From NCBI GenBank assembly GCA_937924445.1, contig CALDSX010000064.1, positions 1 through 38,793 on the forward strand: a stretch of DNA of 38,793 nucleotides, written 5' to 3'. The notes under the pieces are model-generated. The model did not search any database. It was not told where the DNA came from and saw nothing but the letters and a program-made list of their open reading frames with translations. A program made the position numbers and the translations under genes. The DNA comes from an uncultured Chthoniobacterales bacterium. GTDB taxonomy: Bacteria; Verrucomicrobiota; Verrucomicrobiia; Chthoniobacterales; CALDSX01. This document shows positions 17,938-26,485 of the stretch, one piece after another. Within the stretch, counting starts at the first letter, position 1. Each line of letters opens with the position of its first letter.

Positions 17938-18611
17938 AGTTTGTGAATTAAAGGATTGCCGCTTGGGATTGCGACAGCGCAGCGGAGCGGCAGAGCCGTA
18001 GCGCCGGGATAGATGCCCACTTGTTGGGCCATTGAAAACTGAACTCAACGGAAAGAGAGAAAAGAGAGGGCCAAATTAGTCACGAACTGCAGAGAGAGGG
18101 TTCGCAGAGTTATTGCGAATAATTATAAGATCGACAGGTCGCAGAAAATTGTGCGGGGGGGACGGGACATTGAGGATCCAAAAAACGCAGTGGAGCGAGC
18201 GGGAATCTTGAGCATCGGGGTTTTAGAAATTTAGTCGAGCAGAGTAGAACAGGGAATTGTAACCCCGGCTAATCGAATAACCATGATTAGCTGAAAAAGA
18301 TTGGCGTTGCAAGCGGTTTTGCGATGCTACTTCTCTTTTCATGTTTTGCCTCTTTCGCCTACGAATCCCGCTAGACGGCACAAAGTTTACCAATCTCCTC
18401 CATGCGGTTTCAGTGCGATGAACGTAATTCAATAAAGACTTTGAACAGAACAAAGGAACCTTCCGCTAAGGCAAAAAAACCACGAAAGTATTTGCCAATC
18501 TGTTTGGATATGTTTTGTTAGCTGCTCCCTGAACGCGCAACGAAACCAATGCCGCAGTTCATCGGGTAAGTGGAACGTGCAGAAAATAAAATCCTACAGA
18601 ATTTTTTTTTT
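17938..18611. other. 674-nt noncoding gap between RRM gene and rplU
   Basis: I see no convincing gene here. Short open frames (for example minus 18223-18453) have no recognisable family or start context. The gap must hold divergent promoters for the RRM gene and rplU. It has two inverted repeats: GCTAATC (18268-18274 region) with GATTAGC (18285-18291), and CGGGGTT (18216-18222) with AACCCCG (18261-18267). Its right end is a run of ten T directly before the rplU ATG. A small RNA or cold-responsive 5' leader is possible. I looked for and did not see tmRNA, SRP RNA or RNase P signatures. Confidence 0.5.
18268..18291. repeat. Perfect 7-bp inverted repeat
   Basis: GCTAATC and GATTAGC flank a 10-base loop, next to the right arm (18261-18267) of a second, wider inverted repeat. 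There is no T-run on either side in the transcript sense, so it is not a standard terminator. It could be an RNA hairpin in the RRM leader or a protein-binding site. Confidence 0.4.
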
Positions 18612-18926
18612 ATGAACTACGCTATTATCAAAACCGGCAGCAAGCAATATCGTGTTCAGTCCGGCGATGTATTGGATGTGGAGTTAGTCCCCGGTGAGCC
18701 AAAAGACACAATGGTATTCGAGGAAGTTCTCTTGCTCTCTGACGGAACATCGCTTAAAACAGGCTCCCCTACAGTGGAAGGTGCCAAAGTTACTGCAGAG
18801 ATTATCGACAATGTTCGCGCCCCAAAGGTCACCGCCTTTAAATATCGTCGTCGCAAAGGCTATCACCGCACGATTGGACACCGCCAAAAACTGACACGCG
18901 TGCGGATTAAAGAAATCTCCGCCTAA
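18612..18926 (+). CDS. rplU: 50S ribosomal protein L21
   Basis: L21 is a large-subunit protein that binds 23S rRNA. MNYAIIKTGSKQYRV at the start and KVTAFKYRRRKGYHRTIGHRQKLTRV near the end are diagnostic. The 104 residues from ATG 18612 are the normal length. An in-frame ATG-like extension to 18570 would read through the T-run. The start codon is preceded directly by ten T and no Shine-Dalgarno sequence, unusual for a strongly expressed gene. It is followed by rpmA after 57 nt, the standard order. Confidence 0.96.
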   Translation: MNYAIIKTGSKQYRVQSGDVLDVELVPGEPKDTMVFEEVLLLSDGTSLKTGSPTVEGAKVTAEIIDNVRAPKVTAFKYRRRKGYHRTIGHRQKLTRVRIKEISA

Positions 18927-18983
18927 AAACGGCGTCTTATTTTAGATCTTCAATATTAGAACAATTGTAACTGATAAAAAGCT

Positions 18984-19250
18984 ATGGCTCACAAAAAAGG
19001 TCAAGGAAGCGTAAAGAACGGGCGTGACAGCGTCAGCAAACGTCTGGGAGTTAAAAAGTTTGGTGGCCAGCATGTTGTTCCTGGGAACATCATTGTCCGC
19101 CAGCGTGGCACTAAGTTTCAGCCCGGTGTCAACGTCGGTATGGGCCGTGACTACACGATTTTTTCTCTCATCGAAGGGCAGGTTCGTTTTGACCGAGCCG
19201 GACGCAGGATCAATGTGGATCCGCTCCCAAACGAGGCTGGAGCCAACTGA
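18984..19250 (+). CDS. rpmA: 50S ribosomal protein L27
   Basis: L27's N-terminus reaches the peptidyl-transferase centre. It begins [16 protein letters not shown], with no Firmicutes-type cleaved leader, followed by [24 protein letters not shown] and GRDYTIFSL. Its 88 residues are typical. It is co-oriented with rplU; trmL follows in place of the obgE gene that often comes next. Confidence 0.97.
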   Translation: MAHKKGQGSVKNGRDSVSKRLGVKKFGGQHVVPGNIIVRQRGTKFQPGVNVGMGRDYTIFSLIEGQVRFDRAGRRINVDPLPNEAGAN

Positions 19251-19294
19251 CGTCTGCAATCAGCCTGCGAATTTTTTTGTTCTTTTAAACACCC

Positions 19295-19837
19295 GTGGAT
19301 TCTCGCTCAACGCCTGCAGGCGCTGATTTTTTCCCTGGAGATTGCTCCTTTCACATAGTCCTCGTCGAACCAGAAATACCACACAATACGGGTGCAGCCG
19401 GACGACTCTGTCTGGCTACAGGCTCAAGACTTCATCTCGTTGCCCCACTTGGTTTTGACATATCTGACTCGACTGTGCGACGTGTCGGTTTGGACTATTG
19501 GAATGCGGTCGATTTGAAAATCTGGTCATCCTTCGCAGAATTTCTCCAGGCGCGAAATCCGGATGAGAACCTCTACGCCTTCACCACAAAAAGTAGCCGT
19601 CCCTACCATCGTCAAAAGTTTTGCAAGGGGGACTATTTGATTTTCGGCAGTGAAACACGAGGGTTGCCATTAAGGTTTCTCGAGCAGAACGGCAAGCGTG
19701 CGCTCACCATCCCAACCCAGAATGTGCGCAGTCTCAACTTGGCCACCGCGATAGCTGTGGTTCTCTTCGAAGCTCTGCGCCAGGTCGGACAACTTGACAA
19801 ACTGGCGATTGACGGTCCTGAGCCGATTGGTTTGTGA
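19295..19837 (+). CDS. trmL: tRNA (cytidine(34)-2'-O)-methyltransferase
   Basis: This SPOUT-class enzyme methylates the 2'-OH of the wobble nucleotide in certain tRNA-Leu species, using S-adenosylmethionine. The core matches TrmL closely: IVLVEPEIPHNTGAAGRLC, LHLVAPLGF, RRVGLDYW, DYLIFGSETRGLP and SLNLATAIAVVLFEALRQ, the last three forming the trefoil-knot cofactor site. The start is probably GTG 19295, giving about 20 residues before the core. A shorter form starting nearer the first strand is possible. It is 44 nt after rpmA and likely in the same transcript. Confidence 0.93.
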   Translation: MDSRSTPAGADFFPGDCSFHIVLVEPEIPHNTGAAGRLCLATGSRLHLVAPLGFDISDSTVRRVGLDYWNAVDLKIWSSFAEFLQARNPDENLYAFTTKSSRPYHRQKFCKGDYLIFGSETRGLPLRFLEQNGKRALTIPTQNVRSLNLATAIAVVLFEALRQVGQLDKLAIDGPEPIGL

Positions 19838-19927
19838 ACAGGCCTTTTGCAACGTCAACGCACCTTTTATTTTGAGAGAACCGCGCAGCTGCACCTAAAT
19901 CGCGGGATCGGGACGAAAGGTGCTGCA

Positions 19928-20731
19928 TCAAGAAATTTCTCCTCCAAAAACATGCCGTCGCAGACGAAATATAGAGACATCAGCTCCTGGGGAGTGGCAC
20001 ACATGGTCCGGAGGCCTGTCGAGACCAAGAAAACCTGTTAACCTCGGAATGACCGGATCCGATAACTCCCAGAATGCATCCGAGATTTGGTAAGGTGCAT
20101 GATGAACGCGCCCAGACCATATCTGACGATTTTTGTCTGCAGTAAAGAGGAGGTATCGCTCCACTAGAAAAAACTCAATGGAATCCGGCTCGGCGTGGCG
20201 AGGCGGCGTCCTCGGAGCATAGCGAAAATAGGCCTCCCATGCCTCCCCTGCAAGGCGTGAACGATATCGTGTGAACGCATTCGCCTGTTCAGCTCGCATA
20301 AACGCGTGGCGATAGTTGAGGTGAAAAAGGGTGCGTGCGATCCAAACAGCCAAAGGCTGGTTACAATCAAGCGAATAAAACCAGACCCCTGGAAAACCTG
20401 CATCGTCATGAACATAGGTGCGAACGTTGAGCTCAAGAAAATTTGATATTACCGGCAGAGCAGGTGCAAAAAAAGGCCGTACATCTCGCATAAAAAACGG
20501 AACCACACCTATCCAGGCTTTTTTGTCATAAAGATCCACGTGCAAACCTTGAGGCAAAGTAGCTCTAATTTGTTCAGGCTCGATTGCCCAGTGACAAAAA
20601 AGCAAGTCACGCCAATTTTGGCGCATGACAGACCAATCCCTTGGAGCGATCTGTAAGGACCGACGCAGGATGGTGTCTGGATGCTTCACAGGTTGATCAA
20701 CGCTCTTCGATAGGAACCACTTTCTTTCCAA
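19928..20731 (-). CDS. DUF2071/YqjF family protein
   Basis: Members of this family are cytosolic proteins of unknown biochemical role, sometimes found near redox or stress genes. The match lies in MRQNWRDLLFCHWAI, LPQGLHVDLYDKKAWIGVVPFFM, FLELNVRTYV, GVWFYSLDC and VERYLLF. From TTG 20731 it has 267 residues. The domain itself starts near residue 36, where ATG 20626 is an alternative start. With the TTG start the gene overlaps the 3' end of gltA by 35 nt, suggesting they share a transcript. Confidence 0.8.
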   Translation of the reverse strand: MERKWFLSKSVDQPVKHPDTILRRSLQIAPRDWSVMRQNWRDLLFCHWAIEPEQIRATLPQGLHVDLYDKKAWIGVVPFFMRDVRPFFAPALPVISNFLELNVRTYVHDDAGFPGVWFYSLDCNQPLAVWIARTLFHLNYRHAFMRAEQANAFTRYRSRLAGEAWEAYFRYAPRTPPRHAEPDSIEFFLVERYLLFTADKNRQIWSGRVHHAPYQISDAFWELSDPVIPRLTGFLGLDRPPDHVCHSPGADVSIFRLRRHVFGGEIS

Positions 20732-21824
20732 CTGGAGTTCCGGTGTATTCGCTCAAAGGACGATAGAGACGATTGTCTGAGAGTTGCTCAAGAATGTGGG
20801 CAGTCCATCCTGCACATCGCGCGATGGCAAAGATCGGTGTGAACAAATCGGTAGGGATACCGAGGCTGTAGTAGACAGTAGCAGAATAAAAATCCACATT
20901 CGCATTGAGATTCTTTTTCTCCTTCATGTATGAGGCGATAATTTCCGACATGCGAATCCATTTCTGTTCCCCGAGTTTGTCGCAGAGTTTAACAGCCATT
21001 TCGCGAAGGTGTGGGGCGCGAGGATCGAGCACTTTATAGACCCTATGACCTATGCCCATAATCTTCTTCTTTTGCGCAAGTGCCTCCTCGAGCCAGGGTA
21101 TGACGTTTTCTTCTGAACCAATTTCTTCGAGCATATGAATCACCCCCTCGTTGGCACCGCCGTGCAAAGGACCTTTGAGTGTGCCAATTGCGGATGTGAC
21201 GGCTGAGTAGATATCGCTTAAAGTAGAAATGGTGACGCGAGCACTGAAGGTGGAAGCATTCATGCCGTGGTCGGCATGGAGAACGTAAGCACAGTCAAGG
21301 GTTTTTTCAGCTTCCTGACTGGGATCTTCTCCAGTGATCAGGTAGAGAAAATGAGCTGCTTCTCCCAAATCTTTGCGAATAGCCGGAAGATGACGCCCTG
21401 TGCGCACGCGATGAAAGTAGGCAACGATGACGCCGACTTTTGCAGTGATGCTGGCTGCGCGCGAACGATTGATGGAGACGCGTTCCTCTTCCCCCTGACC
21501 TCCGTCGTAAATACCGAGCATCGAGACGGCGGTGCGCAGGACGTCCATTGGCGCTGCGGTTTTTGGCGCCGTCTTGAGGAATTCAATAACACCCTTCGGC
21601 AAATCGCGCTGATCTGTAAGCTCCTTATGGAGAGCATCGAGTTCGTGGCGGTTTGGAAGGCAACCGTGCCAGAGAAGATGCACGACTTCTTCATAACTGA
21701 CGTTATTAGCCAATTCATTGATGTCGTAGCCGCAGTAAACGAGCCGACCGTTGACCCCATCCACATCACTGAGATCAGTCGAATTGGCGACAATTCCTTC
21801 AAGTCCTTTGGAGGTGACAGGCAT
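20697..21824 (-). CDS. gltA: Citrate synthase
   Basis: The enzyme condenses acetyl-CoA with oxaloacetate at the entry to the TCA cycle. The catalytic triad is visible as His221 in GPLHGGANE, His260 in GIGHRVYK and Asp311 in NANVDFYSA, with VLHADHGMNAS before them. At 375 residues it belongs to the shorter type, like archaeal and Gram-positive enzymes and 2-methylcitrate synthases, without the N-terminal extension of E. coli GltA. A 2-methylcitrate role cannot be excluded from sequence, but no prp genes adjoin it. sucD lies 135 nt upstream in the same orientation, supporting a TCA role. Confidence 0.93.
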   Translation of the reverse strand: MPVTSKGLEGIVANSTDLSDVDGVNGRLVYCGYDINELANNVSYEEVVHLLWHGCLPNRHELDALHKELTDQRDLPKGVIEFLKTAPKTAAPMDVLRTAVSMLGIYDGGQGEEERVSINRSRAASITAKVGVIVAYFHRVRTGRHLPAIRKDLGEAAHFLYLITGEDPSQEAEKTLDCAYVLHADHGMNASTFSARVTISTLSDIYSAVTSAIGTLKGPLHGGANEGVIHMLEEIGSEENVIPWLEEALAQKKKIMGIGHRVYKVLDPRAPHLREMAVKLCDKLGEQKWIRMSEIIASYMKEKKNLNANVDFYSATVYYSLGIPTDLFTPIFAIARCAGWTAHILEQLSDNRLYRPLSEYTGTPVGKKVVPIEER

Positions 21825-21959
21825 TTGCTTTGAGACTATTGAGGGTAACAGGTTGAAAGAGGATGTTTTTTAACCGCGATGCTTTTCGTCTCGTTTCTCG
21901 ACTTTTCGCTAAGCAGCCGACAGGGGTGTCGAAAAGATCGGTGCTGGTTATAGACAGCT

Positions 21960-22853
21960 TTAGGGGATTTTGATTCCGCAGGATTTCATTTTTTCAATCA
22001 AAACGTCGGCCATTTCTGCGGGTGTTTTTGCCACAGCAACACCTGCTTTTTGGAGTGCTGCGATTTTACCTTCAGCAGTGCCTTTACCGCCGCTGACTAT
22101 GGCTCCGGCATGTCCCATGCGACGTCCGGGGGGAGCAGTGGCACCGGCGATGAAAGCAGCGATCGGTTTTTTGAAATGCTCAGCGATGTAGGCTGCTGCC
22201 TCTTCTTCCTCTGAGCCGCCGATTTCGCCGATCATGATGACCGCTTCAGTTGCGGTGTCTTCATTAAAAAGCTTGAGGGCATCGGTGTGAGTCATTCCAT
22301 GGATTGGATCGCCTCCGATACCTATGCAAGTTGACTGCCCAAGACCACGGCAACTGAGCTGCCATACCGCTTCGTAGGTCAGCGTTCCGGAGCGGGAAAC
22401 CACACCGACGTTGCCTGGTTTATGGATGTAGCCAGGCATGATGCCGATTTTACATTCGCCGGGTGTGATGATACCCGGACAATTGGGGCCGATGAGTATA
22501 CTTTTGGAGGAGGAGATCAGAGCTTTAGTCCGCATCATGTCGAGGACAGGAATGCCCTCCGTAATGCAGACAATGAGCTCAATTCCAGCATCAGCAGCTT
22601 CAGCGATCGAGTCTGCGGCAAACTCGGGTGGCACAAAGATCATCGTTGCGTTTGCTCCCGTGGCTTGGCGTGCCTCGATGACAGTATCGAACACGGGGAT
22701 TGTGTCATCAAACATCTCGCCCCCACGAGCTGGCGTCACGCCAGCGACAACGTTGGTACCGTAATCACGGCAGCCACGCGCGTGAAAGCTGCCCGATTTA
22801 CCGGTAATCCCTTGAACGACCAGCCGGGTTTTTGAGTTAATTAAAACAGACAT
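21960..22853 (-). CDS. sucD: Succinate--CoA ligase alpha subunit
   Basis: The alpha chain carries the phosphohistidine that links succinyl-CoA cleavage to ATP or GTP formation in the TCA cycle. CoA-binding motifs [16 protein letters not shown] (13-28) and GVTPARGG (38-45) are at the N-terminus. [17 protein letters not shown] is typical, and His248 in [16 protein letters not shown] is the phosphorylated residue. The 297 residues are normal. The partner sucC, which usually lies directly upstream, is absent: the next gene upstream is on the opposite strand. The beta subunit must be elsewhere in the genome. Confidence 0.95.
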   Translation of the reverse strand: MSVLINSKTRLVVQGITGKSGSFHARGCRDYGTNVVAGVTPARGGEMFDDTIPVFDTVIEARQATGANATMIFVPPEFAADSIAEAADAGIELIVCITEGIPVLDMMRTKALISSSKSILIGPNCPGIITPGECKIGIMPGYIHKPGNVGVVSRSGTLTYEAVWQLSCRGLGQSTCIGIGGDPIHGMTHTDALKLFNEDTATEAVIMIGEIGGSEEEEAAAYIAEHFKKPIAAFIAGATAPPGRRMGHAGAIVSGGKGTAEGKIAALQKAGVAVAKTPAEMADVLIEKMKSCGIKIP

Positions 22854-23104
22854 AATTTTTTGAGGAGTATAAGATAGAGAAAGCGATCACGCCATCATTG
22901 TTGGAGCTGCTCATGAGCCATCTGGCCCAAATGCCTCCCAATTTTTCAAACAATCGGCCCCACTTGTCCAGAAAAATCAAACTGATTTCGTTCGACAGAC
23001 AATTCTTTCAACAATGCTTCGCGAGAGGGGGTCAAAGGCGCGGTTATAAAAAAACCGTTACCCAATTGCGGCCAGTTTTTTTTTGTTTAAACTGCCCGAA
23101 TTTT

Positions 23105-24151
23105 ATGAAAGTCCTAATCACAGGATCATCGGGTCTAATCGGCTCAGAAGTCGCTCTTTTCCTCGGACGCAAAGGGCATGTTATTCATGGGGTCGACAAC
23201 AATCAGCGGGCGGTTTTTTTCGGTCCGCAAGGAGACACCCGTTGGAATCAAAAACGTCTCATCGAGACAATTCCAGGCTTTGTGCATCATGAATTGGATA
23301 TTCGAAACAGGGAGGGCATTCTGGACCTGGTTAAATCCATTCGTCCCGATGCGATTGTTCACACGGCTGCCCAGCCGTCGCATGATCGGGCCGCACAGAT
23401 ACCGTTTGACGACTTCGACACCAACGCTGTAGGGACGTTGAACTTGCTTGAGGCTGCTCGTCGCAGCGCACCGGAGGCACCTTTCGTTCATATGTCAACG
23501 AACAAAGTTTACGGTGATCGCCCCAACACAATCGCTCTTGTCGAACTCGAAAAGCGTTGGGACTACGCTGACCCAGAATTTGCAAACGGAATCACGGAGG
23601 ATTTTCCGATCGACCAGTCCAAACATTCGCTCTTTGGAGCATCTAAAGTCGCATCTGACATCTTGGTGCAAGAATACGGTCGCTATTTTAATATGCCCAC
23701 CTGCTGTTTGAGAGGCGGATGCCTTACAGGCCCTAACCATTCCGGCGTCGAGTTGCACGGTTTCCTCAGCTACCTCGTTAAGTGCAACCTCGAGGGGCGC
23801 GAATACAAAATTTACGGCTACAAAGGCAAACAGGTACGAGACAATATCCACAGCGAGGATGTGGCGCGATTCATTTCGGCATTCATTGCCGCGCCACGCG
23901 TTGCGGAGGTATATAATATCGGTGGAGGAAGGGCAAACTCATGCTCAATCCTTGAGGCATTCGAAGTGGTCGAGCGGGTTACTGGAAAAAAGCAGGTGTT
24001 CAGCTATGTTCCCAAGAACCGAAACGGAGATCACATTTGTTACATCAGCAACCTTAAAAAAATCCGATTAGCCTATCCTTCCTGGGATATCACCGTGAGT
24101 TTAGAGGCAACGATCCAACAGCTTGTGGACTCCTGGCACAAGCGGCTTTGA
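23105..24151 (+). CDS. NAD-dependent epimerase, CDP-paratose 2-epimerase-like
   Basis: This 348-residue extended short-chain dehydrogenase/reductase acts on a nucleotide sugar. [12 protein letters not shown] (5-16) is the NAD loop. [18 protein letters not shown] (31-48), HTAAQPSHD (86-94), [17 protein letters not shown] and [13 protein letters not shown] closely follow CDP-paratose/tyvelose 2-epimerase-like proteins. STNKVYGD (131-138) is present, but where the catalytic YxxxK is expected the sequence reads FGASK (Phe177, Lys181). ATG 23105 was chosen because it starts the first Rossmann strand; the frame is open to 22898 but unlike the family. No other CDP-sugar genes are near, so the substrate is uncertain. 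Confidence 0.87.
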   Translation: MKVLITGSSGLIGSEVALFLGRKGHVIHGVDNNQRAVFFGPQGDTRWNQKRLIETIPGFVHHELDIRNREGILDLVKSIRPDAIVHTAAQPSHDRAAQIPFDDFDTNAVGTLNLLEAARRSAPEAPFVHMSTNKVYGDRPNTIALVELEKRWDYADPEFANGITEDFPIDQSKHSLFGASKVASDILVQEYGRYFNMPTCCLRGGCLTGPNHSGVELHGFLSYLVKCNLEGREYKIYGYKGKQVRDNIHSEDVARFISAFIAAPRVAEVYNIGGGRANSCSILEAFEVVERVTGKKQVFSYVPKNRNGDHICYISNLKKIRLAYPSWDITVSLEATIQQLVDSWHKRL

Positions 24152-24319
24152 GATGCGGTTTGGCGTCCGAATAGATTCGATCAGTTTGTCGAGCCGCCAG
24201 GCTTTGGCATCCACGGCAAGGAGCAACTGAACCAAAGAGGCGATCAAAATCTAAGACCACGGTACATCAAATTTTCAGATGATCAACTTGCAAGATGATT
24301 TAATGATTTGAGTCGCATG

Positions 24320-25075
24320 TCACAGATCATCCCAAATACTGGTAGCCCGGCGACACCTCAACCCGTCGGAGACGACCAAAAGGTCAAAGATCGAAAAACG
24401 TGCGCACCAGTCCACCTGATCACCCCAGCCGCGCTCGATAAGAACTCGTCCATTCCTTCCGGATGCTAAACATTCGCGTGCTCCGTCGCTGTTGTGGCAT
24501 TTGAAGAGAGATTCGACCAGGAGCGCGGAGTCGCTCAGATCCAACTCAGCCAAGTGCCCCTGCGCATGGGCAGTCCGCAAGATTGAAACCAAGCCCCCTG
24601 CTGCGTAGTGGTCCTCAAGTGCTGGAGTTTCGAAGGTGCCGGCGCACAAAATAAGTAGATCATCGCAACAATAAATTTTGCGCGCTGTTGCGTCCAGATT
24701 GAGGAGGGATGCCACGTAGATCATGCTAGCCCCATGGCATCGGCTCAGAGCCCAAGTGCCATTAGTGGTCGTGAGAACAACCTCGTGGTCTTTAACACCT
24801 GAGATATACTCAAGCGGGGAGTTTCCCCTGTCGAAACCACTAGGAGGATCGCCATGACGTTCGCCACCCAAAATTCGCGAGGGATCAGCGGTTTTCAGTG
24901 CGTGGGCCTCCTCGATTGTGGCAACAGTGAGCACCGCACATGCTCCGCTGGCGAGAGCTGTCACAATGGTTGATGTGGCACGCAAAACGTCAAAGACGAC
25001 ACACGTCGTCCCCAGGAGAAGGCCGGGATTGATCTTTTCTATATCTGCCGGGCCGAGAGCCACATCCAGGCGCAT
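24320..25075 (-). CDS. 2-phosphosulfolactate phosphatase family (ComB-like)
   Basis: ComB hydrolyses 2-phosphosulfolactate to sulfolactate in coenzyme M synthesis. Bacterial homologues are widespread and mostly of unproven function. The family signature is clear: VVFDVLRATSTIVTALASGA (26-45), ILGGERHGDPPSGFDRGNSPLEY, VVLTTTNGTWAL and LILCAGTFETPALEDHYAAG. At 251 residues length is normal. Other coenzyme M or sulfolactate genes are not nearby, so the physiological substrate is open. It lies 57 nt downstream of trxA on the same strand. Confidence 0.88.
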   Translation of the reverse strand: MRLDVALGPADIEKINPGLLLGTTCVVFDVLRATSTIVTALASGACAVLTVATIEEAHALKTADPSRILGGERHGDPPSGFDRGNSPLEYISGVKDHEVVLTTTNGTWALSRCHGASMIYVASLLNLDATARKIYCCDDLLILCAGTFETPALEDHYAAGGLVSILRTAHAQGHLAELDLSDSALLVESLFKCHNSDGARECLASGRNGRVLIERGWGDQVDWCARFSIFDLLVVSDGLRCRRATSIWDDL

Positions 25076-25132
25076 TGGGTGAATTAACTTCGCAAATTGC
25101 GAGTGGTCGGCTGGCGATTCGGATCGAGAATT

Positions 25133-25462
25133 TTAGGCAAGCTCCTGGAGCTTGGCCATGATTTCCGATTTAGGCACGGCTCCTGTAATTTGCCCCTGTA
25201 TTTGGCCATTCTTGAAAAAAATCAAATTTGGAATGGAGCGAATATTATACTGAGCGGCAAGTTGTCCTTCAGCTTCCACGTCCACTTTGACAACTTTAAA
25301 TCTCCCGGCGGTCTCATTTGCGATTTCTTCAAGAACGGGGGCAATCATTCGGCAAGGGGCGCACCAGGAAGCCCAAAAATCGACGACGACGGGAAGAGGT
25401 GAGTTTATGACTTCGGAATCAAAAGTTGCTGCTGTGGCGTTAACGATGTTTGCGGAGGACAT
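25133..25462 (-). CDS. trxA: Thioredoxin
   Basis: This is a small cytoplasmic dithiol-disulfide carrier that reduces ribonucleotide reductase, peroxiredoxins and other proteins. The active site reads WASWCAPCR (Cys34 and Cys37); the second residue between the cysteines is the usual Pro and the first is Ala instead of Gly. VVDFWA, KVDVEAEGQLAAQYNIRSIPN with the cis-Pro, and the C-terminal helix complete the fold. Its 109 residues have no signal peptide. The WCAPC form occurs in many thioredoxins, so normal function is expected. Confidence 0.94.
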   Translation of the reverse strand: MSSANIVNATAATFDSEVINSPLPVVVDFWASWCAPCRMIAPVLEEIANETAGRFKVVKVDVEAEGQLAAQYNIRSIPNLIFFKNGQIQGQITGAVPKSEIMAKLQELA

Positions 25463-25684
25463 GATGCGTGAAGGATGGTTTAAGATTTAGGTTTGTCTTT
25501 TTAAGTTTTTGCAAGTAGGGAAGGTATCGCCGTTGCCGGTTTTGTCCAGTGACGAAACGTTTTTCTTGTAAGGAGGCAAAGGTTTATCCCATATTGAAGC
25601 GTCAGTGTGGTGGATGGCTTGGGGCGCTCGAAATCCAACCCGGGGCACAAGCTGGAGATCGGTTTTGCAGCAGACACCGGCCTG

Positions 25685-26479
25685 TCATGCACCCGACTGG
25701 CTGCGGCGAATGATGCCACGTGTGGAGTTTTTAATGAAGTCAATAAGGGTGGCAATTTCTGGAACGTTGGGAAATTCGGTCTCAAGACGTGCAATGGCCT
25801 GGCTCGTGTTGAGTCCTCCGCGATAAAGAATTCGATGGGCTTCATGAATCGCGTGGATGGTCTCCAGTGTGAAACCTTTGCGTTCTAAACCTGTTTTGTT
25901 TATGCCAGGGATACTGGCAGGGTTGCCATCTGCGATCATAAAAGGGGGAACGTCCTGAACAATCTTTGAGCACCCACCTGTGAAAGCATGTGTGCCGAGG
26001 CGACAGAATTGATGAACTGCAGTCAAACCGCCGAGCCCGGCATGGTCGTGAACAACGACATGTCCGGCAAGGGTGCCATTGTTGGATAGGATGACGTGGT
26101 TACCGACAATACAATCATGGGCGATGTGACTGTAAGCGAGAAAATGGCAGTGGCTGCCGATGCGCGTGACGCCGCCTTTTGAGGTGGCGCGGTGAACAGT
26201 CACAAACTCGCGAAAAGTGTTGGCGTCGCCGATTAGGAGATGAGTTGGTTCGCCGAGATATTTGAGGTCCTGACTGCGCTGTCCGACGGAGACAAAAGGA
26301 TAAAAGATGTTATCTGAACCAATGATGGTGGGGCCTTCGAGAATAACATGAGAGGCGAGTTTGCAGCGATCGCCGAGGCGAACCTCTGAACCCACACGAC
26401 ACCACGGACCGATTTCGACATCTTGGCCCAGAACGGCTCCCTCCTCAACGATGGCGGATGGATGAATGACAACAGCCAT
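25685..26479 (-). CDS. lpxA: Acyl-[ACP]--UDP-N-acetylglucosamine O-acyltransferase
   Basis: LpxA puts the first 3-hydroxyacyl chain on UDP-GlcNAc, starting lipid A synthesis. Hexapeptide repeats of a left-handed beta helix run through about 1-190 (for example IGPWCRVG, LGDRCKLAS). His121 in SHIAHDCIVGNHVIL is the catalytic base equivalent to E. coli H125, and NNGTLAGHV follows. The C-terminal helical part starts near GLERKGFTLE. The 264 residues match the family. It follows lpxC/fabZ by 6 nt and shares its transcript. Its presence shows a lipid A-containing outer membrane. Confidence 0.96.
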   Translation of the reverse strand: MAVVIHPSAIVEEGAVLGQDVEIGPWCRVGSEVRLGDRCKLASHVILEGPTIIGSDNIFYPFVSVGQRSQDLKYLGEPTHLLIGDANTFREFVTVHRATSKGGVTRIGSHCHFLAYSHIAHDCIVGNHVILSNNGTLAGHVVVHDHAGLGGLTAVHQFCRLGTHAFTGGCSKIVQDVPPFMIADGNPASIPGINKTGLERKGFTLETIHAIHEAHRILYRGGLNTSQAIARLETEFPNVPEIATLIDFIKNSTRGIIRRSQSGA

Positions 26480-26485
26480 GAGATT

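Noticed and set aside
18223-18453. 76-codon minus-strand frame in the large gap
   Set aside because: No recognisable domain, no ribosome site, and it overlaps inverted repeats; composition is not convincingly coding.
22898-23104. N-terminal extension of the epimerase
   Set aside because: Low-complexity sequence unlike the family; the Rossmann strand starts exactly at ATG 23105.
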